From Pseudonocardia sp. HH130629-09 (lineage in GTDB: Bacteria; Actinomycetota; Actinomycetes; Mycobacteriales; Pseudonocardiaceae), in assembly GCF_001294645.1 (NCBI RefSeq), contig NZ_CP011868.1:5084001-5148000 (forward strand): a stretch of 64,000 nucleotides of DNA, in the 5' to 3' direction. The first letter of the stretch is position 1; each line of letters opens with the position of its first letter. The notes beneath the pieces are model-generated. The model saw only the letters and a list, made by a program, of their open reading frames with translations. It was not told where the DNA came from and did no database searches. A program made the translations under genes and the position numbers. This document shows positions 34,684 to 43,093 of the stretch, in pieces.

Positions 34684-35565
34684 TCAGCGGGCCCGGACCG
34701 ACCGGGCCGAGGCGCGCCACTGGGACGGCGACATGCCGGCTTCCCGCCGGAAGGCTCGGGCGAACCCCAGCTCGGAGCGGTAGCCGACCCGGTGCGCGAC
34801 CTCCGCGACGGTGGCCGTGTCGTCGGCGAGCAGCTCCCGCCCCACCCCGACCCGGACCGCCGTCAGGTACCCGGCGGGGCTGCGCCCGACCAGCTCGGTG
34901 AAGCGTTCGGCGAAGGCGGCCCGGGACATGGTCGCCTCCCGGGCCATGTCGGCCACCGTCCAGACGCGGGTGAGGTCGGCGAACACGGCGCGCAGGGCAC
35001 GCCCGATGCGCGGGTCCAGCGCGGAGGACAGCCACCGGTCCGCGCAGCAGGGCTGCTGCTCGACCCACATGCGCACCGCGGTCACCGCGATCGTGGTCGC
35101 GATCCGCGAGCAGATCACCGTGTCGCCGCTGCGGACCGCCCCGCCGACGGTGCTCCACCCGCACGCCATGCCGCGGACCAGGGCCGCCATCCCCGGCTCG
35201 GCGGCCCCGAACGACCGGGCGACCACCGCGTCCGGGAGCGGGCCCTCGTCGGGCCGCCCGGCCGGGGGCCGCGTCAGCTCGACGACGGTGGCCTCGGCGC
35301 CGCCGTCGCCGCGGACGGTCAGGTCGGCGTGCCGCGGGACCAGGACGAGGTCGCCCGCCGCGACCGGGGTCCAGCCCTGCTCGGCCGCCGCCCGGACCGC
35401 GGCGCGGCCGTCGTGCAGGAAGACGAACCCGGCGGTGTCGCGGAGCACCGTGGACACGGCGCCGTCGGTCACCCGGGATCGGCGGGACCGGCGCAGCTCC
35501 CACTCCATGCCGGCGAGCATCCGGTCGAGACGGGAGTCGATCGCATCGGGTAGAGGTGCGGTCAC
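34684..35565 (-). CDS. AraC-family transcriptional regulator
   Basis: The 293-residue regulator has an N-terminal cupin-like sensor (AraC_binding_6/cupin_6 type) with VPRHADLTVRGDGG, and a C-terminal double helix-turn-helix: WTVADMAREATMSRAAFAERF and TVAEVAHRVGYRSELGFARAFRREAG. Such regulators often control the adjacent MFS pump, which converges on it here. GTG 35565 is chosen as the start since VTAPLPDAIDSRLDRML begins the family-like part; the longer frame starts at 35643. Confidence 0.88.
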   Translation of the reverse strand: MTAPLPDAIDSRLDRMLAGMEWELRRSRRSRVTDGAVSTVLRDTAGFVFLHDGRAAVRAAAEQGWTPVAAGDLVLVPRHADLTVRGDGGAEATVVELTRPPAGRPDEGPLPDAVVARSFGAAEPGMAALVRGMACGWSTVGGAVRSGDTVICSRIATTIAVTAVRMWVEQQPCCADRWLSSALDPRIGRALRAVFADLTRVWTVADMAREATMSRAAFAERFTELVGRSPAGYLTAVRVGVGRELLADDTATVAEVAHRVGYRSELGFARAFRREAGMSPSQWRASARSVRAR

Positions 35566-35682
35566 ACCGTGATAAGCCACGCTGCCCGACCGGCTATTCC
35601 GGTCGGTGCGCAGCGGCTCGTCACGGCCGCGGCGCGGGACCACCTCGTGCGGTCGCGGTGGACGGTGGGCACGGTCGCCCGT

Positions 35683-36105
35683 TCAGGGGCGAGCCGCGAC
35701 GCCCAGCCGCGTCAGGCCCTTCTCCAGGTCGCCGCCGAGGATCCGGTCCATCGGCACGACGCGGCCCAGCAGCGCGGCGATCCCCCGCTGCTCGCCGGTC
35801 ATCCGCCAGACGACCTCGGTCCGGGCACCGTCGGCGGGGACGAACAGGAAGGTCGAGGTGGCGGTGGAGCGGAACGGCTTCTCGAAGGTCACCGCGACGT
35901 CGACCTGGTCCGCGGCGTCACCGACGACCTCCATCGTCCCGCGGCCGGCCCGGCGGTTGCCCGACCACGAGTACCGCGCGCCGAGGCCGCGCTCGGGCCC
36001 GGAGTACTCCCGGTGCAGGTCCGGGTCGAGGCCCTCCCAGGGCAACCAGCCCCGCCACGCGTGCAGGTCCGCGACGGTCCGGCGCTCGACGAGGTAGCTG
36101 CTCAC
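35683..36105 (-). CDS. SRPBCC (polyketide cyclase-like) protein, possibly 5'-truncated
   Basis: The 140-residue product has most of a START/SRPBCC helix-grip fold: GWLPWEGLDPDL, SGPERGLGARYSWSGNRRAGRGTMEV, and the C-terminal helix LGGDLEKGLTRLG. The usual first beta strand with an Ala-Pro turn before the helix is not seen. The chain starts SSYLVERRTVADLHAWRGW, so about 20 residues may be lost. No other frame supplies them. GTG 36105 is the most likely start. It lies downstream of copA on the same strand. The ligand is unknown. Confidence 0.6.
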   Translation of the reverse strand: MSSYLVERRTVADLHAWRGWLPWEGLDPDLHREYSGPERGLGARYSWSGNRRAGRGTMEVVGDAADQVDVAVTFEKPFRSTATSTFLFVPADGARTEVVWRMTGEQRGIAALLGRVVPMDRILGGDLEKGLTRLGVAARP

Positions 36106-36169
36106 GGCGGTGGAAGCTAGTCCCACGGACCGGATGCGGGAATCCCCCACCGACGGCCCCGGACAGGAG

Positions 36170-38470
36170 TCAGTCCCGCGCCTCGACGTAGTCGGTGCTC
36201 TCCTCGCCAACCGGGGTGCGTGACCCGCCCAGCGCCCCGTCGGCCCAGCTCGCGGCCTTCCGCAGCCGCAGGCTGTTGGTGACCACCAGGAACGACGAGA
36301 GCGCCATCGCGGCCCCGGCCAGCAGGGGGTTCAGCAGCCCCGCCATCGCGACGGGGATCGCCGCGGTGTTGTAGCCGAACGCCCACCAGAGGTTCCCGCG
36401 GATGGTGCCCATCGTGGCGCGGGCCAGCTCGACGGTCGCCGGGAGCACGCGCAGGTCGTCGCGCACGAGCACGACGTCGGCGGCCTCCAGGGCGACGTCG
36501 GTGCCCGAGCCCACGGCGATGCCCAGGTCCGCGGCGACGAGCGCGGCGGCGTCGTTCACCCCGTCGCCGACCATCGCGACGGTGCGGCCCTGGGCCTGCA
36601 GCGCACGGATGTGGTCGACCTTGCCGTCGGGCAGCGCGCCCGCGACGACCTCGGTGATCCCACAGGCGGCGGCGACGGCGTGCGCGGCGGCGGGCCGGTC
36701 ACCGGTCAGCAACACCGGGCGCAGCCCCATCGCGACCAGCTCGGCGACGGCCACCGGCGCGGACTCCTTCACCGGGTCGGCCAGCGAGATCAGCCCGGCG
36801 AGAGCCTCGTCGGCGTGCACGGCGACGACGGTGTGCCCGGCCGCCTCCCATTCCGCGAGCCGCGGCGCGAGCGCACCCGGGTCCTCCGGGGGACGACCGA
36901 CGGTGACGGTGCAGCCGTCGACGGTGCCGCGGGCTCCGAGCCCGGGCAGCGCGATGAAGTCCTCCACCGCCGGGACGTCCGAACCGGCGTGGGCACGGAT
37001 CGCGACGGCGATGGCGTGCTCGGACCCGCTCTCGACGGCGGCGGCGCGGGCCAGCAGCTGCGCCGCGTCGCCACCCGGGACGGCCGCGACCTCGACCACG
37101 GCCATCCGCCCGGTCGTCAGCGTGCCGGTCTTGTCGAGCACGACCGTGTCGGCGGCCCGGGTGGTCTCCAGCGCCCGGTGCCCCTTCACGAAGATGCCCA
37201 GCTCGGCGCCGCGGCCGGTCGCGACCATCAGCGCGGTCGGCGTCGCCAGCCCCAGCGCGCACGGGCAGGCGATGATCACGACGGCGATCGCGGGAGCCAG
37301 CGCGCCGGCCCACCCCGCACCGGCCAGCAGCCAGCCCCCGAGGGTGAGCAGCGCCAACCCCAGCACCACCGGCACGAACACCGACGACACCCGGTCGACC
37401 AACCGCTGCGTCGCGGACTTCTCGGTCTGTGCCCGCTCGACGGCCGCGATCATCCGCGCGAGGCGGGTGTCGGCCCCGACCTGCTCGGCGACGACGACCA
37501 GCCGCCCGCCCGAGGCGATCGTGCCGCCGGTGACGGCGTCGCCCGGCCCGACGGCGGCCGGGACCGGCTCGCCGGTCATCGCGCTGGTGTCGACGGCGGC
37601 CCGCCCGGTCTCGACGACGCCGTCGGCGGCGACCCGCTCGCCCGGCCGCACCAGGAAACGGTCGCCGACCCGCAGGCGTCGCACCGGGACGCGGGACTCC
37701 ACACTCCCGGACAGGACGGTGACCTCGTCGGTCTCCAGCACGGCGAGCGAGCGCATGACCCGCCCGGCGGTACGGCGGGCCCGGGCCTCGAAGTACCGCC
37801 CGGCCAGCACGAACGTCGTCACCCCGGCGGCGACCTCGAGGTAGAGCGGCCCGGAGGGGTGCAGCACCGCGTCCCACCCGGTGAGGGTCTGCCGGGTGTC
37901 GAGGAAGGCCATCTCCCCCAGCGACCAGACCGAGGCCGAGATCACGCCGAGCGAGACGAGGGTGTCCATCGACGTCGTCCCGTGGCGCAGGTTCAGCACC
38001 GCGGTGCGGTGGAACGGCCACGCCGCCCAGCCGACGACGGGCAGCGCGAGCGCCACGACCACCCACTGCCAGTACGGGAAGCGCAGCGACGGCACCAGCG
38101 ACATCGCCAGCGACAGGTCGGCCAGCGGGATGAACAGGATGAGCGCGACGGCCATCCTGGTCCGCAGCCGGCGCAGCGCGGTGTCGTCGGAGGTGGCCTC
38201 GTCACCGGTGTCGGTGGGGCGGATCTCGGTGGCGCCGTAGCCGGCCTTGCGGACCGTCTCGACCAGGGTCGCGACCGGGGTCACCGACGGGTACCGGACC
38301 AGCGCGCGCTCGGTGGCGAGGTTGACGGTCGCGTCGACGCCGTCGAGCCTGCCGAGCTTGCGCTCGACTCGTCCGACGCAGGCCGCGCAGGTCATGCCGT
38401 CGATCTTGAGTTCGACCGTACGGACGTCCGTCTCCGGTGCGGACCGGTCCACGGCGCTGTCGGTACTCAC
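36170..38470 (-). CDS. copA: Copper-translocating P1B-type ATPase
   Basis: The 766-residue pump exports Cu(I). The heavy-metal domain has GMTCAAC at residues 25-31. Eight membrane helices follow, with the ion site CPC near residue 401, TGEP in the actuator domain, DKTGTLT near 445 (phosphorylated Asp), HAIAVAI near the HP motif region and GDGVNDAAAL. It is complete. A CopZ chaperone or CsoR repressor gene is not adjacent. The CopD-CtaG fusion 3.4 kb away is the other copper protein here. Confidence 0.93.
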   Translation of the reverse strand: MSTDSAVDRSAPETDVRTVELKIDGMTCAACVGRVERKLGRLDGVDATVNLATERALVRYPSVTPVATLVETVRKAGYGATEIRPTDTGDEATSDDTALRRLRTRMAVALILFIPLADLSLAMSLVPSLRFPYWQWVVVALALPVVGWAAWPFHRTAVLNLRHGTTSMDTLVSLGVISASVWSLGEMAFLDTRQTLTGWDAVLHPSGPLYLEVAAGVTTFVLAGRYFEARARRTAGRVMRSLAVLETDEVTVLSGSVESRVPVRRLRVGDRFLVRPGERVAADGVVETGRAAVDTSAMTGEPVPAAVGPGDAVTGGTIASGGRLVVVAEQVGADTRLARMIAAVERAQTEKSATQRLVDRVSSVFVPVVLGLALLTLGGWLLAGAGWAGALAPAIAVVIIACPCALGLATPTALMVATGRGAELGIFVKGHRALETTRAADTVVLDKTGTLTTGRMAVVEVAAVPGGDAAQLLARAAAVESGSEHAIAVAIRAHAGSDVPAVEDFIALPGLGARGTVDGCTVTVGRPPEDPGALAPRLAEWEAAGHTVVAVHADEALAGLISLADPVKESAPVAVAELVAMGLRPVLLTGDRPAAAHAVAAACGITEVVAGALPDGKVDHIRALQAQGRTVAMVGDGVNDAAALVAADLGIAVGSGTDVALEAADVVLVRDDLRVLPATVELARATMGTIRGNLWWAFGYNTAAIPVAMAGLLNPLLAGAAMALSSFLVVTNSLRLRKAASWADGALGGSRTPVGEESTDYVEARD

Positions 38471-38619
38471 GACCCCATGGTTCTACACGCGATCGAAGAT
38501 CCGCCACCCGGGCCCCTGACCTGCGACGGACCAGCGCCCCGCCGAACCGTTGCGGGACGAGAGGGCGTACAACTGGTCGTCGGGAGTGGGGCACACGGAC
38601 ATCCGAGGAGGAGACCCTG

Positions 38620-39306
38620 ATGGCCACCGGGAAGCGGAAGGCGGCGGCGAAGAACCCGCTCACCGCGAAGAAGGGACCGTCGCAGTTCACGGTGATCGCA
38701 GTGATCGTCGTCGTGGCCTTCGCGGCGGTCGTCGGTGTCGGCGTCTACTGGAAGAACTCCGGGGGCGGGATCGCGGTCCCGGCCAACGCGTCCGCGCAGG
38801 GCGTGACCGTCGGCAACGAGGCGGCCCCGAAGACGATCGACATCTACCTCGACTTCCAGTGCCCGATCTGCAAGCAGTTCGAGGCGCAGGCCGGGCAGAC
38901 CCTCGAGCAGCTCGTCTCCTCCGGCCAGGCGAAGATCGTCTACCACCCCATCGCCATCCTGGACCGGGCCTCGTCGACCCGGTACTCGACCCGTTCGGGC
39001 GCCGCGGCGGGGTGCGCGGCCGCGGCGGGGGTGTTCCCGCAGTTCGAGAAGGAGCTCTACGACAACCAGCCCGCCGAGGGCGGCGCCGGGCTCCCGAACG
39101 AGCAGCTGGTCGCGCTCGGGCAGAAGGTCGGCGCGGGCGGCGACTTCGCCCAGTGCGTCGACGACCAGCGCTACGCCCCCTGGGTCACCCAGATCACCCA
39201 GCAGGCACTGCGCGACGGCGTGTCCGGCACCCCGACCGTGAAGGTCGACGGCACCCAGGTCGACGCGACCCCGCAGGCCGTCGCGCAGGCGGTCGCCGCG
39301 GGCTGA
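38620..39306 (+). CDS. Membrane-anchored DsbA-like thiol oxidoreductase
   Basis: The 228-residue protein has a basic N-terminus, one membrane helix (about 23-44) and a thioredoxin-fold domain outside. The active site is CPIC (Cys81, Cys84) with cis-Pro in SGTPTV near residue 205. It belongs to the DsbA_4/thioredoxin_4 family that forms or isomerises disulfides in exported proteins. GAGGAGGAG precedes the ATG. It is divergent from copA with 149 bases between, so copper and thiol stress could be linked. Confidence 0.88.
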   Translation: MATGKRKAAAKNPLTAKKGPSQFTVIAVIVVVAFAAVVGVGVYWKNSGGGIAVPANASAQGVTVGNEAAPKTIDIYLDFQCPICKQFEAQAGQTLEQLVSSGQAKIVYHPIAILDRASSTRYSTRSGAAAGCAAAAGVFPQFEKELYDNQPAEGGAGLPNEQLVALGQKVGAGGDFAQCVDDQRYAPWVTQITQQALRDGVSGTPTVKVDGTQVDATPQAVAQAVAAG

Positions 39307-39354
39307 CCACGCGGGTCCGGCCCCCGGCGGCGGAGCGGACGCACCGTCGGGGTC

Positions 39355-39364
39355 TGCAATTGCA
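39355..39364. promoter_or_regulatory. Palindrome TGCAATTGCA and putative promoter before the XRE gene
   Basis: A perfect ten-base palindrome stands in an AT-richer stretch 56 bases before the regulator start. TAGCAT at about 39373-39378 could be a -10 box. The site may be the operator of the regulator itself. Confidence 0.4.
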
Positions 39365-39419
39365 CCCGCAGTAGCATCGTGGGCGACCATCGGCAGGAGC
39401 CACCGGAGGACGTGTGGTC

Positions 39420-40286
39420 ATGACCGCGGCACACGGCCCACTCGTCGTCCGCAAACGACTGGGCTGGGCCCTCAAGCAGCTCCGCACGGGGCGCCACCGG
39501 CAGCTCTCCGAGATCGCGAAGCTCCTCGAGGTCTCGCCCTCCAAGCTGTCCCGCATCGAGACGGGGCAGGTGGAGCCGAAGTTCCGTGACGTCCGCGACC
39601 TGCTGGACATCTACGAGGCATCCGACGCCGAACGCGAGCGGATCCTGGGATGGGCGAACGACGCGAAGGCTCCGGGCTGGTGGGAGCCCTTCGGTCCCGC
39701 ACCGTCGGGCGTCGACCTGGACATGCTCATCTCGCTGGAGGCGGAGTCCCGGGCCAAGGAAACGTTCAGCATCCCGATCTCCGGTCTCCTGCAGACCGAG
39801 GACTACGCGAGGTTGCTCCTGAGCGAGGTGTTCGCCGGTCAGGCCCGGAGCGAGATCGAGCGCATGGTGGAGATCCGCCTCGGCCGGCAGAACGTCATCG
39901 AGCCCGACCGGGCCGAGGCCCCGCCCCTGGAGCTCCACGTCCTCCTCGACGAGGTCGCACTGCACCGGTGCGCCGACCAGGAGGTGCTGCGGGCGCAGAT
40001 CGGCGAGCTGATCCGCCGGGGCGACCAGCCCAACGTCTCGCTGCAGATCCTGCCGTTCCACGCCGGCTGGACGAGCGCGACCAGCACGTTCTCCGTCTTC
40101 ACGCCACGCCGTCCCGAGACGGACTGGCCGATGGTCAACGTCGAGGGCACGGAGAACGACGTCTTCGTCGACACCCCGCAGGCCGTCGCCGACTACCGGC
40201 AGATCTGGCGCCGGCTCCTCGACCGGGCCATGTCCCCCGACGAGAGCCGCGCGATGCTGGAGCGACGGTTCGCGGGGCGGTCCTAG
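39420..40286 (+). CDS. XRE-family regulator with DUF5753 domain (WhiJ-like)
   Basis: The 288-residue protein has an N-terminal helix-turn-helix at about 10-65, including LSEIAKLLEVSPSKLSRIETGQ. A DUF5753 domain follows, with WWEPFG, LQTEDYARLLL, LLDEVALHR and ILPFHAG. This is the family of WhiJ-like regulators that pair with DUF397 proteins in actinomycetes. GGAGG at 39405-39409 serves GTG 39414 or ATG 39420. The TAG stop lies in CCTAGC, the target duplicated by the IS481 element that begins two bases later. The coding sequence is unchanged by the insertion, but its partner is now 2.4 kb away. Confidence 0.9.
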   Translation: MTAAHGPLVVRKRLGWALKQLRTGRHRQLSEIAKLLEVSPSKLSRIETGQVEPKFRDVRDLLDIYEASDAERERILGWANDAKAPGWWEPFGPAPSGVDLDMLISLEAESRAKETFSIPISGLLQTEDYARLLLSEVFAGQARSEIERMVEIRLGRQNVIEPDRAEAPPLELHVLLDEVALHRCADQEVLRAQIGELIRRGDQPNVSLQILPFHAGWTSATSTFSVFTPRRPETDWPMVNVEGTENDVFVDTPQAVADYRQIWRRLLDRAMSPDESRAMLERRFAGRS

Positions 40287-40287
40287 C
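40282..40287. repeat. Left target duplication CCTAGC of the IS481 element
   Basis: CCTAGC here and at 42731-42736 border the element exactly and fit the NCTAGN rule. This copy contains the stop codon of the XRE gene. Confidence 0.9.
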
Positions 40288-40925
40288 TGTGATGTCCATG
40301 GACGTTGTTCCAGGTTGAGCTGATGACGGCCTGTCGCTGAGACAGGCGAGGACCCCCGGTTGTGAAGTGGAGCTGTCTAGGAACCGCTTCACCAACCGGA
40401 GGCCCTTGTGACCCACGCTAACGCTGCGCTGACTCCGCGTGCCCGGCTACGGCTGGCCCGTCTGATCGTCGACCAGGACTGGACCTGCTCCACCGCGGCC
40501 AGAATGTTCATGGTCGCCCCTCGCACCGCCCGAAAGTGGGCTGACCGCTACCGCGCCGAGGGCCCGCCCGGGATGGTCGACCGCAGCTCCCGACCACGGT
40601 CGATGCCGGCCAAGACCCCGCCGAGGCTGGTGAAGCAGATCGTGCGACTGCGGTGGCACCACCGACTCGGACCAGTACAGATCGGCGGCCGACTCGCTCT
40701 CGCCGCCTCGACCGTGCACGCGGTCCTGCGCCGCTGCCGGATCAACCGGCTCTCCCACATCGACCGGGTCACCGGCGAGCCCCTACGCCGCTACGAACAC
40801 CCACACCCCGGCTCGTTGATCCACGTCGACGTCACCAAGTTCGGCAACATCCCCGACGGAGGCGGACACCGCTTCGTCGGACGCCGACAAGGTGTCAAGT
40901 CCCGGGTTCGATAGAGGCTCGGTTC

Positions 40926-41795
40926 TCACGCTCCGGCGGGTTGCCGGGCGGGTTCTGTGACGGCGTGCAGGGCCTCGTGCTCAACGGGCGGGATCAGGCC
41001 GAGCTCGCCGTGTAGGCGGCGGTGGTTGTACCAGTCGATGTACTCGGCGACGGCCAGCTCGAGGTCGTCGGTGCCTCGCCACGGGCCCCGGTTGCGGACG
41101 AGTTCAGCCTTGAACAGCGAGTTGAACGCCTCCGCCATCGCATTATCGTAGGAATCGCCGACCGACCCGACTGAAGCCACAGCGTCGACTTCGGCGAGTC
41201 GCTCGCCGTACCGCACGGCGACATATTGGACTCCGCGATCCGAATGGTGTATCAACTCGGAGAGGTCCGCGCCCGCCCGTTGCCGGGTCCAGATCCCCAT
41301 GTTGAGCGCGTCCAGCGCGAGATCGGTGTACAGGTTACGAGAGAGCTGCCAGCCCACGATCCGTCGGGAGAACACGTCCATCACGAAAGCCGCGTACACC
41401 CATCCAGAGAACGTGCGGATGTAGGTGATGTCAGCGACCCACAGGCGGTCCTGGGCGGGTGCGGTGAAGTCCCGTTCGACCAGGTCCGGGCGCCTGTCCG
41501 CGCCCTTGGCTCGGACCGTGGTGCGCGGCACACGCAGCCGGGACACTCCACGGAGCCCGTTGCGGCGCATCAGTCGTTCCACGGTGCAGCGAGCGACCCG
41601 GCGGCCGCCTACTCCGCCTTCCCGACATAACGCCGCCCACACCTTCCGGCTGCCGTAGACGCTGAAGTTGTCGCGATGCACCCGTTCGATCTCTTTCAAA
41701 GTCTCGGCGTCGGTGAGTGCCCGCGCCGAGGGCGGTCGCTTCTTCGACGCATGGAAAGTGGACGGGGCGATCGGAACACCGGCGTCCTTCAACAC
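40926..41795 (-). CDS. IS3-family transposase OrfB (catalytic part)
   Basis: The 289-residue part has the rve core: Asp in RLWVADITYI, Asp in IHHSDRGVQY and Glu in NAMAEAFNSLFKAEL, plus the HTH_21 domain YGSRKVWAAL. GTG 41795 is only the first start codon in the frame. The frame is open further upstream to beyond 41860, overlapping orfA. The active enzyme is therefore probably an OrfAB fusion made by -1 frameshifting near the C run at 41864-41870. It appears complete. Confidence 0.9.
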   Translation of the reverse strand: MLKDAGVPIAPSTFHASKKRPPSARALTDAETLKEIERVHRDNFSVYGSRKVWAALCREGGVGGRRVARCTVERLMRRNGLRGVSRLRVPRTTVRAKGADRRPDLVERDFTAPAQDRLWVADITYIRTFSGWVYAAFVMDVFSRRIVGWQLSRNLYTDLALDALNMGIWTRQRAGADLSELIHHSDRGVQYVAVRYGERLAEVDAVASVGSVGDSYDNAMAEAFNSLFKAELVRNRGPWRGTDDLELAVAEYIDWYNHRRLHGELGLIPPVEHEALHAVTEPARQPAGA

Positions 41796-41851
41796 CGCGC
41801 AGATCGGCTCGACCCCGAACTGTGTCTTGTTCTCCTCGATATAGTCGAGGA

Positions 41852-42172
41852 CTACCTGCTGGGGCGGTCGAGCTCCGCCGCGAAGAAAGCCGAAGCCGAC
41901 TTGAGAATGGCGTTCGCCCGGCGCAACTCCCGAACCTCACGTTCGAGCTCTGCGAGCCGGGTCGCGTCGTCGGTGGTCGTGCCCGGCCTGGTGCCGTTGT
42001 CGATCTCGACCTGCTTGACCCAGCCCCGCAGCGTCTCCGGGTTGATCCCCAGCTGCTCGCCGATGCGCTTGAAGATGTTCCCGCCCGCGGACGCCGGGTC
42101 GGCCTTGGCGTCCAACACGAGCCGGATCGCTCGCTCCCGCAGCTCGTCGGGGTACTTCCTCGGGGCGGCCAT
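41852..42172 (-). CDS. IS3-family OrfA (DNA-binding part)
   Basis: The 106-residue protein starts MAAPRKYPDELRERAIRLV, the helix-turn-helix of IS3 OrfA (HTH_Tnp_1), continues with GINPETLRGWVKQVEID, and ends with a leucine zipper-like helix LAELEREVRELRRANAILKSASAFFAAEL that mediates oligomers. The frame ends at 41852 inside the OrfB frame in the -1 register, typical of the family. Confidence 0.9.
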   Translation of the reverse strand: MAAPRKYPDELRERAIRLVLDAKADPASAGGNIFKRIGEQLGINPETLRGWVKQVEIDNGTRPGTTTDDATRLAELEREVRELRRANAILKSASAFFAAELDRPSR

Positions 42173-42730
42173 CGGTCGATCATCCTCCAGGCTTGATGGT
42201 CTCCATCAAACCCGGGACGAGACAAGGCGCCCTGAACAAGCGGTCCACTCCCGGACTGCCCAGGGGAACCGACTACAAGCCGCGCACCGGCAGAGCGTTC
42301 GTCCACACCGTCATCGACGACCACTCCCGCGTCGCCTACGCCGAGATCCACAGCGACGAGAAAGCCGACACCGCCACCGGTGTGCTACGCCGGGCCGTGG
42401 ACTGGTTGAACGCCCGCGGCGTGACCGTCGAACGGGTCCTGTCCGACAACGGCAGCTGCTACCGCTCACACGCCTGGCGTGACACCTGCAGCGAACTGGG
42501 CATCACCCACAAGCGAACCCGGCCCTACCGGCCTCAGACCAACGGCAAGATCGAACGTTTCCACCGCACCCTCGCCGACGGGTGGGCATACGCCCGCTTC
42601 CACCCCTGCGAAACGGCTCGGCGAGACGCGCTCCCCGGCTGGCTGCACTTCTACAATCACCACCGGCCCCACAGCGCAACCAACGGCCTACCGCCGATCA
42701 GTCGCCTGACCAACCTGCCTGGACATCACA

Positions 42731-42736
42731 CCTAGC
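42731..42736. repeat. Right target duplication CCTAGC of the IS481 element
   Basis: This copy supplies the stop codon of the transposase on the plus strand (42733-42735) and, read on the minus strand (42732-42734), the stop codon of the DUF397 gene. Confidence 0.9.
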
Positions 42737-42929
42737 CGCGCAGACGGTCGAGGTCGAACTCGCCGTTCTTGACCCCGCGGACGAAGGCCGTCCACTCGTC
42801 GTCGGTGAAGCCGACGACGATCGCCTCCGCGGTCGTCGACCGGACGCGCACGCCGGCCGCGTCGGCCGCCACCGCGACGCACTCGCCCTTCGCGCAGAAG
42901 GAACTGGTGACGAACTGACCGTCGGACAC
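42732..42929 (-). CDS. DUF397 protein, partner of the XRE regulator
   Basis: The 65-residue protein has the DUF397 pattern: FVTSSFCAKGECVAVA with two Cys, VRVRSTTAEAIVVGFTDDEWTAFVRGVKNGEFDLDRL. In actinomycetes such proteins are encoded next to WhiJ-like XRE regulators and are thought to bind or modulate them. GTG 42929 gives the usual length. Before the insertion of the IS481 element its end met the end of the XRE gene in one CTAG. Now 2.4 kb lie between, but the reading frame is untouched. Confidence 0.85.
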   Translation of the reverse strand: MSDGQFVTSSFCAKGECVAVAADAAGVRVRSTTAEAIVVGFTDDEWTAFVRGVKNGEFDLDRLRG

Positions 42930-43093
42930 AGTCGACCTCGGCTTCGCATCACGCCGGTCGGGGCCGGCAGCACCGTCGGTGCGGGGAGCGGCACCGACAC
43001 CCGTACAACGAGCGCCCCCGGCGAAGGGCGTGACCGGCGCTCGGCCGAGGAGAGGTTCACTCGTTCGTCCCGGTCGGGGAGCGTGAGTGGCGT

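Larger units (their letters stand above)
40893..42224 (-). mobile_element. IS3-family insertion sequence nested in IS481
   Basis: The 1332-bp element is bounded by imperfect inverted repeats: TGTC, then two unlike bases, then GTCCCGGGTT and a similar GAT-GAG part. A three-base duplication AGG flanks it (40890-40892 and 42225-42227), as is usual for IS3. It carries orfA and orfB on the minus strand and looks intact. Removing it plus one AGG restores the IS481 reading frame exactly. Confidence 0.92.
40288..42730 (+). mobile_element. IS481-family insertion sequence, interrupted by an IS3-family element
   Basis: The ends TGTGATGTCCA (40288) and TGGACATCACA (42730) are inverted repeats. Six-base duplications CCTAGC flank them. 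Without the nested element and its duplication the IS is 1108 bp long. It carries one transposase frame, now split. The flanking host sequence joins perfectly: the XRE gene on the left and the DUF397 gene on the right. Confidence 0.92.
40408..42735 (+). pseudogene. IS481-family transposase split by IS3 insertion
   Basis: The N-terminal part (40408-40892) has a helix-turn-helix, WTCSTAARMFMVAPRTARKWADRY, a second DNA-binding region RSSRPRSMP and the beginning of the catalytic core with HVDVTKF. The rest (42228-42735) has the remaining DDE residues. Joined, they give 330 residues, the normal length. The break is in RRQGALNK. The stop TAG at 42733-42735 lies in the target duplication, not in the element. 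The copy is inactive; the one at the window start is unbroken as far as seen. Confidence 0.9.

Noticed and set aside
1..42730. Composite transposon bounded by the two IS481 copies
   Set aside because: The segment between them holds normal chromosomal genes such as tadA, tyrA and ku with uniform composition. Nothing suggests it moved as a unit.
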